Below are positions 24,901 through 35,340 of a stretch of DNA of 64,000 nt, piece by piece; positions within the stretch are counted from its first letter, which is position 1, and each line of letters opens with the position of its first letter. The stretch is from Perkinsus olseni. Taxonomy: Eukaryota > Perkinsozoa > Perkinsida. The notes under the pieces are model-generated. The model was given only the letters and a program-made list of their open reading frames with translations, was not told the DNA's origin and did not search any database. A program made the position numbers and the translations under genes. The stretch covers positions 62,001-126,000 of the forward strand of contig JABANN010000007.1 of the NCBI GenBank assembly GCA_013115125.1, given 5' to 3'.

Positions 24901-25994
24901 TTGGGCCTCACGAGGTGCACCCCAGCTGCAGGCGTACTCGTGCCTGATGGATGATGATGATGATGATGCAGTGGCATTGCATGCTGGGCGGTGGTGTCAC
25001 AGGGCGTACTGTAGATTTCCACACTGCCATCATCATTGGCACAGAGGATCTGACAGGTGCCATTGAAAGCCGGTACTGCCTCGATGTCTCTGACGGCGGG
25101 GAGGTTCATCAACCGTATGCTACCACGGCTATCCCCTCTGAAGCGGACGGAGAATTGGTAGAGCGAGGCGGCCCGTGGCATCGGTTAAAGCCTCCTACCT
25201 CAGCTGAGCGTAGGTGAGGTGGGCACGCCATTCATGGTCACCAGCCTCACCAACATTGGACCGCTTACCCTGACAACGACAGCTGCTGCTACTGTTGCTG
25301 CTGCTGAGAGCCTATTCCCAGCCTACCTTGTATGATGGTAAGCTCGATACTGTAAGGTTACCCTCTTGTCCGGCCGATAGGAGGTAGGATGGCGAAGGTT
25401 CTGATGGTGCATGGTCTTAGGCATACCATCCAGGGCATCCTGTACTCACCAGAATCCCGACGCTGCGGCATAAAGCACATTGCGGTAACCGCTCTCGGGT
25501 GGGCCATCCAACGCTCAATCTGATGATGATTATTTTGATGATGGGCATCCCTTCCCTCGCCGTTGGGGGGAGGAGGGGTATTAGACTACCTACCACTGGA
25601 GAATAGCTCATGTTCCTGTAGTCCCAGACGAAGACCTGACCGTTGCTGCTTCCAGTACAGGCAATATGGTCAACCAAGGGATGAATCTAAACATTAAGAT
25701 AGGAGCGCAGGGAGGGTGTTGGGCACGATGCTCTCCAACCGCCTTACTGCAGCTGCTGTAACGTTGAACTTGTTCTTCAAGTTACGTATCGTCCTCAGAC
25801 CCCGTGCCTCCATGTCCGCTACTCTGAATGTGCGAGATGAGGCCACGGTGAGGAGTATGGTGAGTAGAGGACTACTTGAGCATAGCCCGACCGCCAACCA
25901 CTACTGCTGTACTGTGAGGTGATGGCGCTAATGTGGTGATGCCCATCTCGAACTTCTCCTTCCATACCGGCGGTGTTCGATGGGGACCCGACAT
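21960..25994 (-). CDS. WDR24: WDR24 homologue (GATOR2/SEACAT subunit, Sea2-like)
   Basis: Multi-exon gene with ATG at 25994 (MSGPHRTPPVWKEKFEMGI) and a 48-nt intron before VADMEARGLRTIRNLKNKFN. WD repeats: IACTGSSNGQVFVWDYRN (25620-25670), RFRGDSRGSIRLMNLPAVRD (~25130), DNVFAAAGRDRYIRIYDTRT (~24820), SLWAVRWRPGSGVHLASCHS (~24720) and VNVWDLRMPHMPGYVFNSHA, then SKDCTVRMHALRDA. The last two match the WDR24 repeat in which 'WRPE..HHLATCS..VD..IYVWDVRRP' is typical. The variable middle carries poly-His and poly-Thr. The C-terminus is a zinc RING-like fold: CTSCGKECGVGSDKALCSHC (~22230), then NRSCVVCGKNVKGLWLACQV and CGHGGHVMHMTDWF, CPSPNCGHVC, joined across a 47-nt intron. In other eukaryotes GATOR2 relieves inhibition of TORC1 in amino-acid sensing at the lysosome or vacuole; the same role is inferred here. 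Confidence 0.8.
23660..23685. repeat. (GTT)n microsatellite encoding poly-Thr/Ser on the minus strand
   Basis: About nine GTT units within the variable middle of the WDR24-like gene, read as ACA/ACA codons (poly-Thr) on the coding strand. Confidence 0.85.
24949..24969. repeat. (GAT)n tract encoding poly-His in the WDR24-like gene
   Basis: Seven GAT/ATG units; on the minus strand they encode the HHHHHH run between two WD repeats. Confidence 0.8.
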
Positions 25995-26526
25995 ACGTAC
26001 GGTGGTAAATGGAGAGTACGACGACGACGATAGTGGCAGTAGCCACCTCAAAGCCAACCACTACAACAACAGCGAATGAGAGCACAGCTGCTGCAGGGCT
26101 GCCCTAGATGTAGAGAGCATGTAGGACGAATGAATGGCGCTGGTGCGTTCGAGCATTCGAGCATTGCTGCCTCTAATGTCATATTGAGATAGGGGAAACG
26201 CAGGCGACGGGAAAACGATGTACCCGGCGCGTTCTCTTCTCCTACTCAACTACGAATATCCGGGGCTGTGGTAGGGCAGCAGCGGCAGCAGTCTAGAGCA
26301 GCGATAGAGGAGAAGAGGTACCTTCCCAGAGGAAGGTCAGTAGCATAGTGATGCCAGGGATGGTACAAGAGACGGCCACACAATTGATGACTATCTAACT
26401 CAAGAGGTGATCACAAGCATGAACAGCCTAATACCATTATCATGGGAAGCCCCCATTGAGGGATGGACATCATCATCAGCAGCAGCATAAGAAAAAGGTC
26501 AGCGTGCGGATCATAAAATGAGGCAA

Positions 26527-29500
26527 TCAGGGTGATGACGCTCGAAATGTAAACGACGAGAAGGCGTCTTGTATCTGCTGCTCCTGTTGCTGTTGCTGCT
26601 GCTGCTGCTCCGAGGAGGATGAGGCAGGGTTATCATACCTACAGAGCAGCCACACCATTAGCATCAGAGTCCCGATTAGAGTGCCCAGTAGGAGAGGCCA
26701 GGGTACTACGGGGCAGGGTTGCTGTCTTCAGCTCCGCCGCCTCTTCCGACCACCGCAGCCTTCCCCTGCCTTCCCAACTCTCGCAATCGAGCTGGGAGGA
26801 AGTTATTGCGGCGGACAATGATCCTTCTAATGTCAGGCTCTGTGACGAATATAGATCCTACGAGATGGCACGCTGCTGTTGCTGCTGGATATGAGCTGGC
26901 CGCCTGCTCACTATCACCTGTATAAATGGACCTCCTCACACGGTTAGGGAAGTTTGTGATGCATGAATCGAGTACTGTGAGGCCTGTGGTGGCCTGCCGA
27001 GGCCATAGTTGGAGACGATGGTTGTCTCTGCGCGGAGCCTTGAGTATCGTTACCGTAGTAGCAGACTTACCTGTCGGCTACGTAGAGAGCCTTGCTGACC
27101 GGGTCCAAGGCGATACCACAGGGATGATGAAGGTGTGTGGCTAGGTGACCAGAGAAGCCATCTGGGGAGCCTACACAGAGTATCGCTCAGTCGCTCATGG
27201 GCTGCTGCCCCCCAGCACCCACCAGCCACTAGCTGACCCGCCTCACAGGTCGCCGAAAGGCCGTCCGATGACAACTCCCATCTGAGAACTCTGTGGTTGC
27301 CATAGTCGCACACCTGACGAGATCATCATCATCGTATCACTCTTGTGAAGCACATGGCGGCGGTCCTACATAAATGCAGTCACCGTCCAGGGCAAGATCG
27401 ATCGGGCATTGGAACTGCGAGAGGGACGACCCACGGCCTTGGCCACCGCAGACCACGGTCCCTGCTGGAGAAAGGAAGATAGCATGAGAACGGGCATCAA
27501 GTCTACTACCCTTGAGCGGCCCTCTACCGGTCTTTGACGTTGTTGATATATCATAACCCATGACTCGTTGGTTGCCTGTATCAGCCACATAAAGAATTCT
27601 CCGGCTTCTGTCAATGTCACAACTCGCTGGAGCGTATAGATCAAACATACCGCTACCAGGATTTGAACCCGCCACCAAACGGCCCTGACGGAGTAGTACG
27701 ATCGGCCATCAGCTAACCACGAAAACGTAAGGAAGACTCACGATTTTGCCACGGCCATTAGCCGGCCAAGCCACGACTCTGTCGTTCCCTCGGTCGGCGA
27801 TAAAGATCTCCCCTCCAAACTCCACTGCACTCATAGGCTCAGATAGGTGCTCTAGTGTGCTGCCTGAGCCAGTGCCATCACGCAAGCCGCCGCCGCCGCC
27901 GCCAAGTCATAGGCCTTGCATGGGACGATTGCAGCCCTTGACCTACCTTTCTCGCCCTTCCCTGCGATAACGCGGGTTGATGGTGGGTACGGGTGGGCTG
28001 GTGAGCGCTCTACTGTGATTGAATCCCTACCCCGTCTAGATCCTGGTGGCAGCTCATCGATGCGGAGGACTCGATGCTCACCCCAATCGACCTGTAGAAG
28101 AGTGAGAACAGAGGGCGGGTATGGGTATGACATCACCAGGAAGGAATAGCCAGCCTCCTCATTAGGTACCACGTCTATCGGCATAGGCCCGCCCTCGGTC
28201 CTAGCCAGCCAGTTGTAGCACAACCAACCTTCATATTGACCACAGCCCTGACGGTCAAGCGGGCTATGTACAGGTGTAAACACAGGTCCTACCGCTCCTG
28301 GTCGCCACATGGGGTAACAAGAACGACGATTGGCAGGTGAACGGTTATCTAGATGTTGTTGGAGGGCCGATCGCAGTAGAGACTGGAGGACGGTATCTAG
28401 GTAGTACAGGGTATGCGGCGGGAGGAGGGCGTCTTCGAAAGGGGGGGGGCACTCACCACATCGCCCAGGGTCGGCCATGAGCACCGATAGCGGTGTGGAC
28501 TGGAGCATCGCCAAAGCGATAGCCGACATGAGACCGAAGCGGATCTGATATGGCAGCCGATGAGGGGCACGAAGTGGTGATGTAGCTGACGAGTGGTAGT
28601 AGGGAGTCCAGATGGCGTTCACTGTCTCCTCGATCCCTCCGTGCTGCGGACCATTTACACAGAGCGAACATCACCTGGACTCGAGAGCGGTACCCGATGC
28701 AAAGGACTGTGGTGAAGGGTACCTGATCCTCAGTAAGTTGACGGTCAATAGCGCCCTTCTCCAGGACCATAGACCCGGAAATACCACCAGAGAGGTCATC
28801 GTCCAATAACAAAAGCATGAGGATCTGCAAGGACATCATAGGAGCGATGGAACGGGCTGCGCTTCCTACCGAGGGTGGGATACGTGAAAAGTCGGGTGCC
28901 ACTACAAGCTGTCCGAACCTCTTCGCAGCATACTTGGATACAGCCGTCCATAGTGCGCCAGTATCCTGGAGCACCTAACGAGGTTGAAGTCAGCAGTCCA
29001 AAGCCCAGGAAACCCTCACGGAGCCTTACCGGTCCACACTCGACCAACAAACGTACGCAAAGCTGGGTATCAAGTACGTTGCTGAGTAACTCAGCAGTCG
29101 GCAGCAGAATTCGACGCATCTCGAAACTGTGGGCCGCCAGTAGCAACTCCGGCAGGCGTGCGGACTGATGGAAGGGTGGTCAACGCTCTATCAAGGCTCA
29201 GCAAGGCTCACAGGCAGGGTCGTATCGCAGCCGTAGGCGAAGTCCACGATGCACCGGAGAAGATCCGAGTCCAGGGACTCCAGCCTCAGGTGTAGGACAT
29301 CACCAACCACAGGCTGATTCGTAGTCACACTGGTCATCACAATGGCCTCTCTGAAACCACTACTACTAGATAGTAGCGCGGCTAGGTAGGTACTGAAGGC
29401 CGACAAAACGACCTTATGGGCGTGGAACTCCACACCATCATTGGACCTGACCCCAACATGTCCACTGCTGCTTTCCACCACTACTGCTGGCCTTACGTCA

Positions 29501-29822
29501 ACACGACATCGCACCAGGTTCCCGCCTTTCTAAGACGATTAATCTCAGATAAGAGGGTGGTATTAGCATCTGGGGCTGAGGCGTTGAGGTTATCGAGCCC
29601 GAAGGCCTCTCACATCGACCTACCTAGTTTGAGGACGGCCAGGCTATCACTGCAGGGTCCTTCCTCCCCAGCACGTTCAGACTCATTATCAGAGTCGTAG
29701 GGGTGTAGAGGGAAAGGTGTCTGGTCGATAGCCTGGCTATTACCGGCTACGGGAGCTGCATCCACCGGCGAGCTAGCAGTAGTGAGGGTGGGAGGAGAAG
29801 TGGGCGAATTGTTAGATTCCAT
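26527..29822 (-). CDS. BTB-BACK protein with C-terminal NHL-repeat propeller
   Basis: ATG at 29822 (MESNNSPTSPPTLTTASSPV), acidic low-complexity N-terminus, then exon NTTLLSEINRLRKAGTWCD. The BTB/POZ fold is clear: SNDGVEFHAHKVVLSAFSTY (~29420) to LRLESLDSDLLRCIVDFAYG (~29250). Across an intron (GTAAGG..TTAG) comes a BACK-type helical region: LPELLLAAHSFEMRRILLPT, DTQLCVRLLVECGP|VLQDTG, KYAAKRFGQLV and IRFGLMSAIALAML. The frame continues without a stop into NHL-type strands: VDWGEHRVLRIDELPPGSR, EIFIADRGND, RRILYVADTGNQRVMGYDIS (~27600) and CDYGNHRVLRWELSSD (~27290). It ends with a Gln run and FSSFTFRASSP. BTB-BACK proteins usually serve as Cul3 adaptors with kelch repeats as substrate reader; here NHL repeats appear to replace kelch. 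Function is inferred from architecture only. Confidence 0.7.
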
Positions 29823-30137
29823 AAAGGAGATTAGCTGAATGATAGTTGTAGTAGGGCAGACGAGAAGGGCTCCTAGAGACGGCGCTGGTAACACCACAGA
29901 GAGTAAGCAAAGGATAGACATGTAGGGCACGGTGTTCGGACATAAAAAGCAAAGAGAAGCTGCTCATGTACATTAGCAGTACTCTCAAGATGCATAACAG
30001 TAGTAGCAGAAAAAGGCACAAGATTCACAATGAATGGTAGAATGGCCGCCGCCTACACAGCACAGGTCACGATCTGTTACTGTCAGACCGATGATGAGAA
30101 TGGTGATAATGATGGCCTCCTCCGCCGCCGCCGATCT

Positions 30138-30842
30138 TCAACTTGGATCGTTCCTTTTCCTAATAGACTCACATGAGGTTGTACTGCGCATGATGGTTGA
30201 GCCTACTCTAGACCCATCCCTTCCTTCCCTATGCCGCGAGGGATGGTGTCTCGACACCTTTTCGGCGTCCTCATCTGCGCCACCTTCCCTTCTGTGTTTG
30301 TCCACAATTTTCGATGGCGGGCTGTCATCTCGATAGGCAGGATGGACCTTGGAGGTGGGCTCGGGACTACGGGATGGTCTATGATGGTGATGCGGCTGCT
30401 CCTGCTGTCGCCGACCTGAACATTAAGTACTAAGCGTATACTCACAAGGGGTATGCACACCGTCCCTAGTCCCGGTCTTGGGAGCGTCCCTATTGCCCGA
30501 CCTGCTGCGGTCCGGATGGCCAAGGAGCTTGCTCCTACCAGAGGTACGGTGGCGAGGTTGACTGCTATCGGGTGCCCTTCCTCACTTGACATCCACCTTG
30601 GTCGGTCCTGCTCCTCCTTTTGCCCTGCTCCGCTCCGCCTTCCTCAGTTCGTCTTCTTTAGCACGACTACGCTTTGCTCTGCGACTGTGCTGCAGGGCAA
30701 ACAACGCCACTAGCGTGACGAGAAACCCCACTATGAAGAGCACTCCCCAGGAGACCCACACTGACGTGTAGGAGGGCGTAGCCTCAATTACTAGAGGAGT
30801 CGACGGTGGTGGTCGGAGACCCGAGGGCGGAGACTGGTGCAT
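30138..30842 (-). CDS. Small single-pass membrane protein with basic/His-rich tail
   Basis: Predicted three exons. Exon 1 begins MHQSPPSGLRPPPSTPLVIE at 30842, has a transmembrane helix (VSWGVLFIVGFLVTLVALFA) at about residues 32-51, and a strongly basic helix (QHSRRAKRSRAKEDELRKAE) right after it, so the C-terminus should face the cytosol. Introns GTGAGGAAG..GCAG and GTGAGTATACG..TTCAG join to SGNRDAPKTGTRDGVHTP and then a long open frame with EQPHHHHRPSRSPEPTSKV, ending RKRNDPS at 30138. An upstream coding-like stretch (30940-31080; SPSGLVEGGSQVTVVGKGCG) looks like an IPT/TIG strand pair and could be a preceding exon, joined in phase 0. Function unknown. Confidence 0.45.
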
Positions 30843-31118
30843 TCAAATCTAATGATGATCCAACAACCTACGAATCATGAGCCGCATCCACTCGAGTATG
30901 CGGAATAACGCCGCTCCCGACGTCTGCTGGTGCCTACCACTAACGTATCACGCGATTCACCGAACAATAATAACCGCAGCCCTTACCGACTACCGTGACC
31001 TGGCTTCCTCCTTCTACCAGACCACTAGGAGAACCACTCAAGACCGCAAAGGAGGCGGAGGTATAATAACACGGCACCTTGGGTAGAAATGATACGAAAC
31101 ATGGGTCATGGAAGAGGT

Positions 31119-32927
31119 TTACGAGGGATGAGCTGCGGTAGTGGAGCGATTTAGGACCTGTGCTAGAGCCTTGTGCCACCAATGGTCAGCTTGCCGACCA
31201 AGCATCTGCCAGTCACGACACATCTTGCTGCTGACATCACTTAGGTACAGCAGATCCAGCATGTCCATAGTATCCAGCATATCCTGGATATTATTGAACT
31301 GGCCAAGGTGTGGTAGGGTGGTGAAATCGGAGAAGCCCAAGTAGTGGAACTGTTGATGGACCCCAAAGGGCCCACCAAACCCAAGAGGAGGGCCTTCGGA
31401 CCCAAAAGCTTCAGAAACACTTTTAGGGTCATAATAGTCAACGTACCTCTCCGGGTGAGTGCTGGCAAGATTCCCGTCAGGCTGGAACATGAGCCGCATC
31501 ATCCAGGTGTGGGTGGGTAAGAAGATAGGAATGCCCATTGAATAGAACTCATAGAGGGAGATAGTGGCATGCTCCCATGGGAAGAAGAAGATAGCCCAAA
31601 ACCGAGACATACGAGTGAAGGTCAGCTCTTCCTCCACACCCACTCCGGAGTAGACAATGCTCACGCTCAACTGACGGCCATGGGAGGCCTCCCATGAACT
31701 CAAGATCCGCTCAATCGCCCTCCTGAGTGCCCACTCGTTGCGATGCCTGTAGACCACAAGCACCTCCTTTCTATTAACATCTGGAGACCATCGATATCGA
31801 GATGCCCAGTCAGCCCTGACTCTAACGACGGGCGGACCGTCCAACAATCCAAGCTGTGCCTTGATCTGTAGAGCGCTGAGCGGGTTGTTGGCAGCTACTC
31901 TCGCTCGTTCAGACCTCGCTAGACCCTGCGAAATGTCCCAGAACTCTTCACGCGCCGTGGCATTGTCAGGAAGGTCAACAGGAGCCTTCCACAGTAGTGG
32001 CAAGCCTACGTATACAAGCATGGGCTTGGCAGTAAGATTGTGGACGATGCCGCAAAGGATGAAGGGCCCTGTGCAGGTATAGAGATCGCTCTTAAAGTTC
32101 GCTGAGGCAACGAGGCCCCCACCAAGGGTGCGATACCCTTCCATTGTGAGGTCCACACCATCCTCGTTAGAGTTCAGGGCAGCGGCCAAGCTGGAACCAG
32201 ACTCACAGAGCTCTCTAAAGTACTCACAGCGGTACTGTATGCCATCGTAGTGCACCCTCACCTCTACGCCGTCGTCAGCCGACGCCATGATGTCTTTAAC
32301 CCTCTCCACTGGTTCTAGTGTTAACGATGGATGGGTACCAATAGCATGTACGGCCAGAGAGCCTCTGCCGTGTGATGAACGCAGCTGTCGTGTGAGGTCG
32401 GGCAACGAGAGTGGAGGATCCCAACTGGGGTTAGGTGGTCGAGCTCGCTCGTGGGGGAAGGGATGAGAGGCAGGGTTCTGTACAGCCGCTAATAGGTCAA
32501 CGTATCGTACGGGCCACCAGGAGGAATCTAGGAAGTCAAGTACGCCACCCTTCCCCAGAGCCCACACGGCGATTCTAGCGGAATCGCCAGAGCCCGTCAC
32601 GATCGCTTCTACGTAGAGCGCAGTAAGTATACCATAAAGGCAGGTAGTCGTCGGCCCACCGCTGACGAGAGAATCTGAGAACTCCAGCACAGCATGCTCT
32701 AGGTCTAGGTAAGGGTCAGAGAGTATCCGTAGTGCTGAGTCAGCAAGCTGAGGTGATACCGTCCAGTTGTCATTGAAGGCTGCCTGAGAGAGCTCCCTGA
32801 AGTTACGCCATAGTCGATCATCAACGACGCCAACACAGTCGAACAAATCGGTGACCATGCCGCATAACGGCAAGGGCATCACAAGCAATAACCCAAGGAG
32901 CCTCGCCGCTGCAACTGTCCACCCCAT
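31119..32927 (-). CDS. Exostosin-like (GT47/GT-B type) glycosyltransferase, secretory
   Basis: A 602-residue single-exon ORF. It opens with a hydrophobic signal or anchor (VAAARLLGLLLVMPLPLCGM), matching a Golgi/ER lumenal enzyme. The catalytic-type region lies in the C-terminal half: VLVVYRHRNEWALRRAIERI, then FWAIFFFPWEHATISLYEFY and SMGIPIFLPTHTWMMRLMF at about residues 446-480, the 'SLYEFYSMGIPIF-P' pattern typical of GT-B transferases that bind nucleotide sugar near the conserved acid. Potential N-glycosylation sites (NWT, NLT, NAT, NRS) are present. Donor and acceptor cannot be told from sequence. The classification as exostosin-like is from this motif; the N-terminal half has no domain I recognise. 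Confidence 0.55.
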   Translation of the reverse strand: MGWTVAAARLLGLLLVMPLPLCGMVTDLFDCVGVVDDRLWRNFRELSQAAFNDNWTVSPQLADSALRILSDPYLDLEHAVLEFSDSLVSGGPTTTCLYGILTALYVEAIVTGSGDSARIAVWALGKGGVLDFLDSSWWPVRYVDLLAAVQNPASHPFPHERARPPNPSWDPPLSLPDLTRQLRSSHGRGSLAVHAIGTHPSLTLEPVERVKDIMASADDGVEVRVHYDGIQYRCEYFRELCESGSSLAAALNSNEDGVDLTMEGYRTLGGGLVASANFKSDLYTCTGPFILCGIVHNLTAKPMLVYVGLPLLWKAPVDLPDNATAREEFWDISQGLARSERARVAANNPLSALQIKAQLGLLDGPPVVRVRADWASRYRWSPDVNRKEVLVVYRHRNEWALRRAIERILSSWEASHGRQLSVSIVYSGVGVEEELTFTRMSRFWAIFFFPWEHATISLYEFYSMGIPIFLPTHTWMMRLMFQPDGNLASTHPERYVDYYDPKSVSEAFGSEGPPLGFGGPFGVHQQFHYLGFSDFTTLPHLGQFNNIQDMLDTMDMLDLLYLSDVSSKMCRDWQMLGRQADHWWHKALAQVLNRSTTAAHPS

Positions 32928-33108
32928 AGTGTAGAGGCACCACTGATGGGCTCTCCACCAGGATTACAAGCCACTGAGGCAGAACAGCTGATGCAAGGAT
33001 CCCATCAGATGGCGATGGGCAACAGAGCAGGCCTACGAGCAGGTGGAGAGGAGAGCACAACATTAGAGGCGAGGAAAGAAACACGCGTTGCCTTCAGTCC
33101 TGAGTTCA

Positions 33109-35019
33109 TCACAGAATTGACGAGTATCGGTTGGGGTATAGAAGGAACATGGCGAGCACAATGGTTATCCAAAGGCTACACCATAGGCCTTCTCTATGGG
33201 ATATCAATGACTTCACCTCATTAGACATGGGCCGGAAGTAGAACAACCAGATCATCGTACCGACACAAAATTGGACGAAAACCACAACTGGCCAATAGTA
33301 GAAAACAAAATGGTCGTTAGAACAATCGAACTTGACGAAATCAAGAGCCCTCTCTCCTCGTAGTGCCGCAGTTGCCGGTGGTACTATCAGCCTCGCAGTA
33401 CTGGTAGTACAGAACGAAACCGTGCTCAGCCAGGTACAGACAATGGCTATGGCCTTGGGAGTGGGCACACTACGGCATGACCTCATCCACACGGTCAGCC
33501 CAGCCACCAAGGCAGCCTCTCCAATGAAGCCTCCAGTAGTTAACCGAGCCATGAGGCACAAACCCAACCACATGGTAGCAGAGATGGGCCCCACTGCAAA
33601 GGGCATATGCTCCATGGCCATCTCCATCAAGATGGTCCATCCCGCCATTGGCATCCTCCGACTAAGCAAGTTCCGTGGAGACGATAAGGGAAGAACGGTG
33701 ACGGCCGCTTGCGCAATCGTTGATAGGAGTATCCCACTTGTGAAGCCATCCCCGAAGAGCCTCCTGGCCTGCTGGAAAGCTAGGGTCGCGAAAGAGATGA
33801 CCATGACATAACCATAGGGCCAGAGTACGGGGTTGAGGTGGTTATTGGAGAGGATAGAACCGTCTAGCACATCCAGCCAGCCTGGTGACGGTGGGGCCAC
33901 TAGACTGGGAAGGGCCCGCTCGACTGGCCCGTAGGCCGATGCCCCTCGCAGCACAGCAGTAAGGAACTCGCCATTCCCGAAGTAGTGATTGAGATAGCCA
34001 GATAGGCCCAGCAACGGAGCACGAGTCATAGCAGTGAGCGCCAAACCTTTGGCGGTGCTCTTGCCTGCCATCACACCGAGGACGGCGAGAGTAAAGTTAG
34101 TCTCATAGGACACAGCCAACCAGTCATATGCCTTCTTAGTGTTGGGTAAGCAGACATAGGTGGCCGACTGATTTATAATGAGCAGTACCACGGCCAGAGG
34201 GCCCACGATCATACTAAGATTAGAAGCTTTAGGAATGCTCGTTAGCTGTCGGATCCCTGCAGATAAGGAGAAGCCATCAACACCCAGGTAGGTTGCTGCC
34301 AGAAATGATAGTATGAACATCGCTAGCATGGATGACGTGATAGGGCCCTCGCCATCTTTGTCGAGTTCCCTCTCGCTGACCTCTGCCATGGTGACATCAT
34401 CAACACCACTAAGGGATACGTTGATGTCGTGCAAGTAGACTGGTAAGACCTCATGTTTGAGCTCTTCAGGAGAGCACACAGAGGGCACGCACAGTCCAAA
34501 GGGTCTAGTCTTAACCTCAGAGGTGTCCAGCGTTACCATAAGATACGTTGAAGGCACACCGAAAGCATTGCCCGAGCACGCACGCCAATCAGCATCGATA
34601 TGCCAGCGACCCTCAAAGGGTATAGGGGAGCCACCTATAGACCTATCTCCCGCTGATCCAGCCGCCATAATATGCCACTGGAAGAGGCAAGGCTGCATAT
34701 AAGCGTCGACTTGAGGGAGATCCTCAACACGTCTCAATGCCGAGGATGCCACCGTACTCTCATTATCAGAGGTACCTCGGTAATTCTCTGATAGAATGTC
34801 GGATGCTACGACAAGATGGGAATCGCTAGTCACCGGTGTATCTCGACAGCACTCGTTGCGCGTTGTCTCATTGATCCCCCAGCAGCCTCCAACAGTAGCA
34901 CCACCACAGCAGTTCGACGGTAGACGGCCGGCGGCTTCGTCGAAGCAAGACCCCTCAGATGAGTTAGACGCCGCTGCTGCTGCTAGAGCAGGAAGCAGGA
35001 GGAGGAAGGGCAATCGCAT
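33109..35019 (-). CDS. NRF-6-like acyltransferase-3 membrane protein
   Basis: About 636 residues from ATG 35019, chosen because it starts a signal peptide (MRLPFLLLLPALAAAAAS); the frame is open to 35187 but the extra 56 residues look non-coding. The lumenal N-domain has paired cysteines (GSCFDEAAGRLPSNCCGG) and the NRF-domain signature FGLCVPSVCSPEELKHEVLP. It is followed by about ten transmembrane helices (e.g. MLAMFILSFLAATYLGVDGF, MIVGPLAVVLLIINQSATYV, AIVCTWLSTVSFCTTSTARL, YYWPVVVFVQFCVGTMIWLF). Nematode NRF-6/NDG-4 proteins of this family move lipids or acylate substrates at membranes; substrate here is unknown. The classical acyltransferase-3 His is not obvious, so catalytic activity is uncertain. 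Confidence 0.65.
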   Translation of the reverse strand: MRLPFLLLLPALAAAAASNSSEGSCFDEAAGRLPSNCCGGATVGGCWGINETTRNECCRDTPVTSDSHLVVASDILSENYRGTSDNESTVASSALRRVEDLPQVDAYMQPCLFQWHIMAAGSAGDRSIGGSPIPFEGRWHIDADWRACSGNAFGVPSTYLMVTLDTSEVKTRPFGLCVPSVCSPEELKHEVLPVYLHDINVSLSGVDDVTMAEVSERELDKDGEGPITSSMLAMFILSFLAATYLGVDGFSLSAGIRQLTSIPKASNLSMIVGPLAVVLLIINQSATYVCLPNTKKAYDWLAVSYETNFTLAVLGVMAGKSTAKGLALTAMTRAPLLGLSGYLNHYFGNGEFLTAVLRGASAYGPVERALPSLVAPPSPGWLDVLDGSILSNNHLNPVLWPYGYVMVISFATLAFQQARRLFGDGFTSGILLSTIAQAAVTVLPLSSPRNLLSRRMPMAGWTILMEMAMEHMPFAVGPISATMWLGLCLMARLTTGGFIGEAALVAGLTVWMRSCRSVPTPKAIAIVCTWLSTVSFCTTSTARLIVPPATAALRGERALDFVKFDCSNDHFVFYYWPVVVFVQFCVGTMIWLFYFRPMSNEVKSLISHREGLWCSLWITIVLAMFLLYPNRYSSIL

Positions 35020-35340
35020 TAGAAGATCCGCCTGATGGAGATACATAATAACCAATACCTTGGTAGAGCGAACACTTGCACAAATAGCACAGAAACGAGT
35101 CATGATCATCATGGCATCACACCGCTCGGTCAATATACGACTTTCTTTTCTTCTTGTCGTAAAATGGTACCCCCAAGTACTTCTCAAGGACTTGCAGCTG
35201 AGTAGAAAAGCCAGACTCTCATTGACCGCGGTACGCTCCTTACCTCGAACAGGTGGGGTTTAACCATCCCCTGCTGGATCTGGAGAAGTCGTCGTTCCGG
35301 TATAAGAGTGGCGTGCATCAGCTTAGCCACGGGTATCTTC

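Noticed and set aside
27630-27690. tRNA T-arm-like sequence (GGTTCAAATCC on the minus strand)
   Set aside because: No matching acceptor or anticodon arm; it is coding sequence for VAGSNPGSG in the NHL protein.
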